Assembly: GCF_902167145.1 (NCBI RefSeq)
Contig: NC_050100.1
Coordinates: forward strand, 193,805,439 to 193,869,438
Direction of reading: 5' to 3'
Origin: Zea mays
Lineage: Eukaryota > Streptophyta > Magnoliopsida > Poales > Poaceae
Length of the DNA: 64,000 nt
Positions 56,319 to 64,000 of the stretch are shown piece by piece. The notes beneath the pieces were generated by a model, which was not told the origin of the DNA, made no database searches, and saw nothing but the letters and a program-made list of their open reading frames with translations. Made by a program: the position numbers and the translations under genes. Within the stretch, counting starts at the first letter, position 1. The number at the start of each line of letters is the position of its first letter.

Positions 56319-59300
56319 ATGGGGACCTCTTCTGGCGCGAATTTCCATCAGCAACCTCCTCCGACCCAGGGGATGTTGCCTCCAAGGCATGGTCCACGCC
56401 CCTCAGGGTTGCAGACCTCGCTCTCGCTGGCCTCTTCGGAGCAGGTTGGCTCGCCTGACATGCAGGAGCCTGGTTCAAACTCGGAGCCAGGGCATGATTC
56501 CGCCACTGAGAGCGCCAGTTCCAAAGACACATGGCCAGCTGAGCCGAACCAGAGCAATGGTGGAGTGGCTGCCAGTGATGTTGTGAGTAAGGCGGCGGAG
56601 AAGGAGGTGGCAAATGGTGTATCCAAGCCGCAGGTTATCCATGGACCCTCCTCCCGTATGAGTGGGATGCTTCTGCGGGAGGTTGCACGGGAGAGGGTTG
56701 ATCTGGTCGCTGAGAAGATGAAGATGATGTCGGATGAGCACCTAGAGGAGGTCAAGAATGAGCTCAGGTCGATTCTGGAGGGCACTGGAGGTTCTCACCA
56801 CATCGAGGAGTTCTTGTACTTGCAGAAGCTTGTCCAGGACAGGCATGATTTGACACCATCCATGCTTTCAGTGGCACACCATGTGCAGCTTGAGATCCTT
56901 GTTGCAATCAAGACTGGGATACAGGCCTTTCTGCACCCCAGTGTTACCATTCCACACAATCGCTTGGTGGAGGTCTTCTTGTACAAGAGGTGCCGGAACA
57001 TTGCTTGCCAGAGTGCTCTCCCTGCTGAGGAGTGCAGATGCAACGTGTGCGCTAGCAGGAATGGCTTTTGCAACCTGTGCATGTGTGTCATCTGCAACAA
57101 GTTTGATTTTGAGGTCAATACATGCCGTTGGATTGGCTGTGATTTTTGCTCTCACTGGACACATACAGATTGTGCAATTCACAATGGCCAGATCGGAATG
57201 GGACAATCAGTGAAAAGCAGCATTGGTCATGCTGAAATGCTTTTTAGGTGCCGAGCTTGTCAGAGGACCTCAGAGCTGCTGGGTTGGGTTAAGGATGTCT
57301 TCCAACAATGCGCTCCTGGTTGGGATAGGGATGCTTTGTTACGCGAGCTTGAGTTCGTTTGTAAGATATTCCGTTTAAGTGAGGATGCAAAAGGGAGAGT
57401 GTTGTTCAGGAAATGTCTAGATCTGATTGAAAGGCTGAGGAACACTCCAGCTGATTCCATCAATCCTAGGATGATACTACAAGCACTCCAAGGTCACTCA
57501 CTCACTCACCCCGTCTATTTTCCCTGGCTGAAACATGAGTTTGCATTTGACCTGTTACTTGTTAGCTTTTTATTTTCTTTCTGTTACTTGCATTTGATAA
57601 TACTAATTTCTAAGTCTGCTTAGTTACTGTTTCGTGGCACCCTGTTGACTATGAAAATTGTCTACTCCCTCCGATCCCAAATACAAGTCCATTTAGCTTT
57701 GTCCAAGGTCAAACTTTTTTAGCATCAGCCATCATTGACCAAATTTAGATCGATAACATGGGGTTGCTGTTACTGCATGTCTGCATTTGTCATGAAATAT
57801 ACTTCCAGAATATATAACACTTTTTATTTAAAGCAACATATTCTTATTGACACTATTAGTCATAGTGTAAAAATGGAGACCAAATTGATGTCCTAGTGGA
57901 CTTATTTGGAGATTATTTTATTATCCAGCAAGTACTGCCAGATTCCAGTTGTTTATTTATTTGCTTTAGTAAGACAACTTGATGATTTGGCACTTCTGGT
58001 ATTGGGTATGAATAAATGCCTTCAATTTCTTTTACTTTATTAAATCACTTTTCTACTGCATTTTCCAGCCACCTTTTCATGAAAGCATATTTTCCACCCA
58101 CCTGAATTGACTCTTTACAACCTTTTCCTGATATGGAAGTGACAAATTTCACTCTCCTTTGCATTAGACATTTTTTCTATAGTGCAAATGGACCTGAAAT
58201 TTGTCAGGTTTGCAAACTTTTTTTAAAAAAAAGAACTTCTGGATTGGTTTTGTGTTTTCCTGACGCTGCTCTTTCCAGTCCCATCCATTCATTTGCTCTC
58301 CAGCATTGCTCCTGCTCGTAATCCTTAGTGCCTGTCATTGATGTCTCCCTGCATTTATCAGTACCCCTGTCCCCTGTGATATGGTCTCTGCTGCCTCATC
58401 CAGTCGTTGTTGAGCCTTATGTCGTAGCATTCAGCAGTTCATCCTGGCCCATCCAGCCTTCCCTTTAACCCAGGCGGTTGAACAGTGCCAATTTATTTTC
58501 ACTTTGTGTTAACATTAAAAGGTATTGAACTGGTCTAAAAACAGGCAAACAAATCAATCACTTCTTATTTGTTTCTATCAGGATTCGCCCTTTATGTTGT
58601 GTTGTAAAGCTACTATTTCTTAGCGGTATGGCTATGCTCGTGTATGATAAGAATGAACTTGTGCCATTTATCTTGTTATTGAATGCCAGCAAGAATTTTT
58701 TTTGTTGCCACACCTAAAATTCTACTGCATTCAACCTTCGTTTTAGAGGTAGGCATCTACCTAACTCATATATTTAAATGTTTTGTTTTTATAATTTAAT
58801 AAATGGCTAAGATCAATTTTACATTGAACATTCTTGTTGTTAATTGTTACTAGAAGTATTTTCTATTGGATCAAAATTTTGCTGCTGTCTGTTCCTCAAC
58901 TCTTCATAGCTTTGGTCATGATGTCAAAATATTGCTCAATAACAATCAACTAGATATCCCCAACATAAACATAATCAGTATATAAATTTTTGGTCTGGGC
59001 ACTCCCTTAGACCTTAGTACACATGTTGAATTTGTTTGGCTGAGTTCTATGGGTGCTTTGGATAAGTTCTTTAGGATTTCGTATGTGTTAACATGACATG
59101 TTATCTGACCCTTGTTTTAAGCAGTCGTAAATACTACTTATGTTTCCTTTTCTGTGGTAGCTTTCTGACTTCTGAGTATATTGATGGGTTGATGTACTAT
59201 GGACATATCTTCACACAGAGCTTGAGATGGACTCCCCCAAGATCTCTGAAAATGAAGATGTTGGGCATCTGATCACACCCCAGGAAGCCTGCAACCGCAT

Positions 59301-59826
59301 AGCAGAGGTAGTCCAAGAGGCCGTGAGAAAGATGGAGCTCGTGGCTGAAGAAAAGATGCGACTTTACAAGAAGGCTCGCCTCGCCGTGGAGGCCTGCGAC
59401 CGAGAGCTGGAGGAGAAGGTTAGGGAAGCCCAGGAGCTGAAGGCAGAGCGTCAGCGCAAGAAGCAGCAGGTGGAGGAGCTGGAGAGCATCGTGCGGTTGA
59501 AGCAGGCGGAAGCGGAGATGTTCCAGCTGAAGGCGAACGAGGCCCGGCAGGAGGCGGAGCGTCTGCAGAGCATTGCGCTCACCAAGTCCAAGACAGCCGA
59601 GCAGGACTATGCCAGCATGTACCTAAAGCGGCGCCTGGAGGAGGCGGAGGCAGAGAAGCAGTTCCTCTTCGAGAAGATCAAGCTGCAGGAGAACCAGAGG
59701 CCAACGGTCGGCGTGGGCAGCAGCAGCGGTGCGGGAGGGGACTCCACGCCGACGATGATGCTATCCAAGATTCAGGATCTGCTCAAGAACGTCCGCAGCA
59801 TGCCAGCAAAGTCGGAGGGTCACTAG
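56319..59826 (+). CDS. OBE1/2-like: OBERON-type PHD-finger protein (two coding exons)
   Basis: Coding exons 56319-57492 and 59219-59826 join across a GT-AG intron (phase 1; AAG|GTCACT ... CACACAG|AG) to give 593 residues, close to Arabidopsis OBE1 and OBE2 (about 570). The start is the first ATG after a likely splice acceptor (MGTSSGANFHQQ). The N-terminus is Ser/Pro-rich. Residues about 110-220 are the helical Oberon region. Residues about 225-315 hold a PHD-type zinc domain with CRNIAC, CNVC, CNLCMCVIC, CDFCSHWTHTDC and CRAC. After residue 415 a long charged coiled coil runs nearly to the end. OBERON proteins are nuclear and needed for root and shoot meristem formation in the auxin/MONOPTEROS pathway; the coiled coil mediates partner binding. 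The frame is intact. The function here is inferred from the family. Confidence 0.93.
57493..59218 (+). other. Intron of the OBERON-type gene
   Basis: 1726 bp, AT-rich, GT at 57493 and AG at 59217-59218. Splicing restores MILQALQ|ELEMDSPKI. Apart from a degenerate Stowaway-like element, nothing else was recognised inside. Confidence 0.88.
57665..57916. mobile_element. Degenerate Stowaway-like MITE in the intron
   Basis: It begins with CTCCCTCCGATCCCAAATAC after TA, the usual start of Stowaway-type (Tc1/Mariner) MITEs. The right end, GGACTTATTTGGAGAT, is a partial inverted match to CCAAATACAAGTCC. The outer right end is lost. Confidence 0.45.
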
Positions 59827-60050
59827 TCGGAGTAAGAGCTTTCGCTGCTGACACTTTCGGTAATTATGTGTGATCTGCTGACTTGTTCGAGCAGAGGTGT
59901 AACGAAATCGTGTGGTGCTGTGAGAAATTCGAATCCCTTCGCGTTACTGTCGGTACTCGCTAGGCGTGCTGATGTATTAACTCTGTTGGCGCAGGTGATC
60001 ATAGTGTCTTGAAACAATGTTAAAAGTTACATCGGTAGACACGAAACAAC
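59827..60050 (+). other. 3' untranslated region of the OBERON-type gene (approximate)
   Basis: Sequence after the TAG stop, with T/G-rich stretches. No clear AATAAA signal is visible, so the end point is a guess. Confidence 0.4.
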
Positions 60051-62840
60051 CAACAGTTGTGGCCCTCCCTTTGCATCTTAAATCTACGTATACACCCGCA
60101 TGCATTTTTAACGGAGCCCTTGACCAAACACGGTATGGTTGGTGAGTATGTATTGATCTGTGAGAAATCTGTTAGATTATATAATCCAAACAGATTATAA
60201 TCTCATGCAAATATCCTTTTATCTATATCCACGTCGACTGAATTTTAGCGTCTGTTTGTTTACATTACATGTATGTATACTACGGAAGGCCACACGAGAG
60301 ATACCCGCAAGCTTGCATGCAGCCATGCAGGCTTATTGTAGCCACACATGAAGAAAAAAGTAATGAGCTGCTATTGATCTAGTCAAGGCAGTTAGTCAAA
60401 TTCTAAAGCTCGATCAAAGTTGCCCCTAGCCGTACGTTTATAAACAAAAAAAAGTTAAATACATGCTGAATCAATAAACTTTTGTATATTTTTTAATTTA
60501 TGTACATGCTCTATGTTGTTTATTCTATTTATTTTCTGTAGCAAATAATAAATAGAATAAACCATTTTTGCAGTTTCTACTTTAATTAATTATTTCCCGT
60601 AGTAAATAATCAGTAGACAATGCATGCTTAAATATGGAGAAATGTCTTTTACACCTGATGTGTTATGTTCATGTATTAATTATGGTGTTCATTTTTTTCT
60701 GCATTAATAATTATTTCCCGTAGTAAATAATTAGCAGAAAATTATTAAAATGCATGTGAAGGTTATATAGTGTATACTCAAATCGCTCTAAATATTTGTG
60801 TTGCGTTGAGCTTTTGGGCTCACGTCGAGCGATTAAATGATATAGTGGGTATTCAGACACGTCGATCAGACTACATTTTTAATTGGCTGAGCTATGGCAT
60901 TGGCTAAGCCCTGGCAACACGACGCATTATTTGTGTTGTAAGAACTTGGCTGCGTCATGTGATTGCTATGTTGTACTCTCGCTTAATCGGACCACTCCTG
61001 TTGAGTTGGACCGACATCACCGAATCACGTATTTTTCGCATGCCCTGTAGGCACTGTCCGTCTGTCGTTATCACCGAGCCACAATTGCGTCTGTTGCTCA
61101 CGTTGTGTTGACTTGTCGTGTACCCCAATTACCGAGCCACAAATGCGCCTGTTGCGCTTGTTATGGAGGCTTGTTGCGTTGTCGTAGCCTAGATGGCCAC
61201 ACACGCGTTGACGTCAGATACGATAGAGCTTGTACTCGCGTGGATTGTGGTGGGTCGTTCAAGCCCTAAAGTCACATTATGTGCAACCTTCGTAAACAAT
61301 TTTGTTTAGCCCTATATTTTATTTGCTTGTGTTGTTTGGCATCATATATTTATTTATATTGCCAAGTGGCCATAACAACTATATCAAGCACTATAGTGCT
61401 TGAATAATCTTGGAAATTAAATTGAAATACAACAGAACATGGATAAGTTAATTCTCTGCTCTCTCCTCATGCATAAAGTTTTACCCGAAGTAACCCGAAG
61501 ATATATAATATAATGCATGAAAGCCTTTTTGGCATAGAAAATATCACAAATTGGGATTATATTAGTAAGCAAAATGACCTTACCAAATGATTTAAGATCA
61601 GAAATCTCAGTCATACATTGCTCAACTAGATGTTAGCACATTGCTCTCTTTGTCGCTGGATGACATGAAGCAAACTATGAGATAAAAGAACATGTAACTG
61701 CTAGCAACACGAAGTTGCGAGTATACCGGGAGGTTATTCTGAGAAATTTTTCACTATGTTGGTGTGAAAACCATAGTGTGTTCTCGTCGAACCACTTTAC
61801 TCGTTCTATCTAGGACCTCTATGCTTGTGTCGCATACATCTCTCGGAATTGTAAATACTTATAGTCACTAAATTGACTCGGGATAGTCCTTTGACAAGTT
61901 TGGTATATACTGTAAGCTAAATGGTAAAGGTCGGTCCTGAATGGACACATACCTGAGGTTTATGTAGTCGAACTACACTGAATTCCACCCTTTGGCATGA
62001 TTACCATTATCTACCTCGGATCTACCAGAAATGAGAAGAGTAGACAAATAACTATGAAATCCTACATCACAATAGAGCTTGAAGCTAAATTAGACATTAA
62101 CATGTCCTTGGTCCTCGGAGCCAGAAGAGTCATATGTCTTGACCACTAGACTACTAGTGATGATAATTTGTGATAGAAATATGAAGATCTTGTAGAGACC
62201 TGTTGTATCCTCTCTACCCCTGATAATTTCTTCATATGAGAGCAATACTATCTGTTGTTGAAGACGGATCCGAGGCGGATACCAGTATTGTTTCGTTCTT
62301 GCCAAGCAGTTATCATCATTTGTTTCATGAAAAGCTAGTTATATGGTGATTTTTCCCAGATAAAAATGAATTCTTGGCCTTGTCTGTTCTATTCCAAAGC
62401 TTCTCTTTTTGTTGAACAATGAAGAGATCGAAATAATGCTTTATAGAACAAGTTGGTATATAATATGAGGAGAAATATTTGTCCTGCTGGCAACACCATA
62501 AATAATTGACTATTGTTATAAGTTCTCTCTCAAAATTATTATACCTAAAAATGTTGCATTAATCGATACCCAATTTCAGAGCGGTATGAGTAATTGGGTA
62601 AACCATGGGCAGTGATAAAAACGAGCTGGACTATACATCTCTGCATATAAAAATCTTTGCTTGGCAGCATTAGCCTGATGTTGTGCACTTTACTACCAAT
62701 ATAAACACACATTTTCCTATGTGCCTCAAAGCACAATGCAACCAGTGAATGTCTTTGTGAGCGTTAGACCCTGATGGTCATTTTACTTGTTGATCTGAAG
62801 TCAACTAATGGCTCCAAACGACGAATGGTATTCATAAGCC
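60051..62840. other. Intergenic sequence without recognisable gene
   Basis: Mostly AT-rich. ATTATTTCCCGTAGTAAATA occurs twice (near 60587 and 60709). A pair of imperfect repeats around ACCGAGCCACAA lies at about 61070-61160. The part after 61400 may be an old retroelement remnant on the minus strand, but no domain could be named. Confidence 0.4.
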
Positions 62841-64000
62841 TGAAAGTCGCCTAGAGGGGGGGGTGAATAGGGCGAAACTGAAATTTACAAAGTTAATCAC
62901 AACTACAAGCCGGGTTAGCGTTAGAAATATAATCGAGTCCGAGAGAGGGCGTAAAAACAAATCGCAAGCAAATAAGGAAGTGAGACACAAGGATTTGTTT
63001 TACCGAGGTTCGGTTCTCGCAAACCTACTCCCCGTTGAGGAGGCCACAAAGGCCGGGTCTTTTTCAACCCCTTCCCTCTCTCAAATGGTCCCTCGGACCG
63101 AGTGAGCTTTCTCTTCTCAAATCAACCGGGAACAAAACTTCCCTGCAAGGACCACCACACAATTGGTGTCTCTTGCCTCGGTTACAATTGAGTTTTGATC
63201 ACAAGAAAAGAATGAGATAGAAGAAAGCGGTCCAAGCGCAAGAGCTCAAAAGAACACAACAAATCTCTCTCGCTTAACACTAAAGCTTTTGTGGAATTTG
63301 GGAGAGGATTTGATCACTTGGGTGTGTCTTGTGTTGAATGCCTAGCTCTTGTAAGTGGTTGGAAGGTTGAAAACTTGGATGACTTGAATGTGGGGTGGTT
63401 GGGGGTATTTATAACCCCAACCACCAAACTAGCCGTTTGGTGGAGGCTGCTGTCGCATGGCGCACCGGACAGTCCGGTGCGCAAGCCACGTCACCAGGCC
63501 GTTGGGTTCCGACCATTGGAGCTCTGACCGCTGGGCCCGCCTGGATGTCCGGTGGCACACCGGACATGCACTGTAGAGTGTCCGGTGCGCCACTTCGCGC
63601 ATGCCTGACTTCTGCGCGCTCTGGCACGTATTAAATGACTCTGCAGGTGACCGTTGGCGCGAAGTAGTCGTTGCTCCGCTAGCTCACCGGACAGTCCGGT
63701 GCACACTGGACATGTCCGGTGAATTATAGCGGAGCGATTTCCCGAAGCTGGCGAGTTCCAGAGACGCTTCATTCCTGGAGCACCGGACACTGTCCGGTGT
63801 ACACCAGACAGTCCGGTGAATTATAGCGGAGCGCCTCTGGATTTTCTCGAAGGTGAAGAGTTTCACTTGAAGTCCCCTGGTGCACCGGACACTATCCGGT
63901 GCTCCAGACCAGGGCTGCCTTCGGTTAACCCTTGCTCTCTTTGTTGAAACCAATTCTTGGTCTTTTTATTGGCTAAGTGTGAACCTTTGGCACCTGTATA
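62841..64000 (-). repeat. Opie-like Copia LTR, minus strand, cut by window edge
   Basis: It starts on the plus strand with TGAAAGTCGCCTAGAGGGG, the reverse complement of the LTR end at 30494, and matches that LTR's family. A TATA box TATAAATA lies at 63406-63413 (minus). Several ACCGGACAGTCCGGTG-type pairs lie at 63461-63905. The left flank AAGCC (62836-62840) is the expected duplication. Whether it is a 3' or a solo LTR cannot be told. Confidence 0.85.
63406..63413 (-). promoter_or_regulatory. TATA box of the Opie-like LTR
   Basis: TATAAATA on the minus strand, as at 29920-29927 in the related LTR. Confidence 0.6.

Noticed and set aside
59227..59826. Separate 199-codon gene starting at MDSPKISENEDV
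   Set aside because: It is the second coding exon of the OBERON-type gene; the frame joins in phase across a GT-AG intron.

Overview
The window looks like nuclear DNA of a grass with a maize-type genome (Zea mays or a close relative). Most of it is a nested stack of LTR retrotransposons, including a young SIRE-type Copia element resembling maize Ji and Tat- and Tekay-type Gypsy elements. Small DNA transposons are scattered through the rest, and there is one recognisable host gene on the right. Family names come from motif recall; no database search was run.

Layout. 1-5409: 5' half of a Tekay/Del-like Gypsy element on the minus strand (protease start, broken gag, leader ORF, primer-binding site, 2.8 kb LTR). 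It sits inside a Tat-lineage Gypsy element (minus strand, 5410-28875) whose 5' LTR is 27670-28875. That element has decayed gag and pol with two RNase H-like segments, and a decayed, apparently intron-containing ORF on the opposite strand (5415-8003). It is also interrupted by the 3' end of another Gypsy element (9019-~13213) and by a complete, very young Ji/Opie-like Copia element (14017-22949, TSD GAAGG). To the right, the Tat element lies inside an Opie-like Copia element (to 30494), which lies in a Copia LTR (to 30849), which lies in another Tat-type LTR (to 31637).

31801-46062 holds further LTR remains: a minus-strand Gypsy LTR, a Copia LTR, and two Tekay-like solo LTRs, one inside the other. 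The inner solo LTR has TSD GAGCA and carries an 827 bp tandem duplication. Three non-autonomous hAT elements with 8 bp TSDs also lie here.

46063-60050 is the host-gene zone. The gene encodes a 593-residue OBERON-type PHD-finger and coiled-coil protein (coding exons 56319-57492 and 59219-59826), with an inferred upstream 5' UTR exon ending at 48677. Its promoter and 5' UTR carry a MITE, a short MULE-type element, a 1.1 kb Pack-MULE-like element and a hAT element. Its leader intron contains a 6.3 kb decayed LINE in reverse orientation. 60050-62840 shows no gene. From 62841 to the end is a minus-strand Opie-like LTR cut by the window edge.

Apart from the OBERON gene, every coding sequence recognised belongs to a transposable element. 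Only the Copia element at 14.0-22.9 kb looks close to intact.
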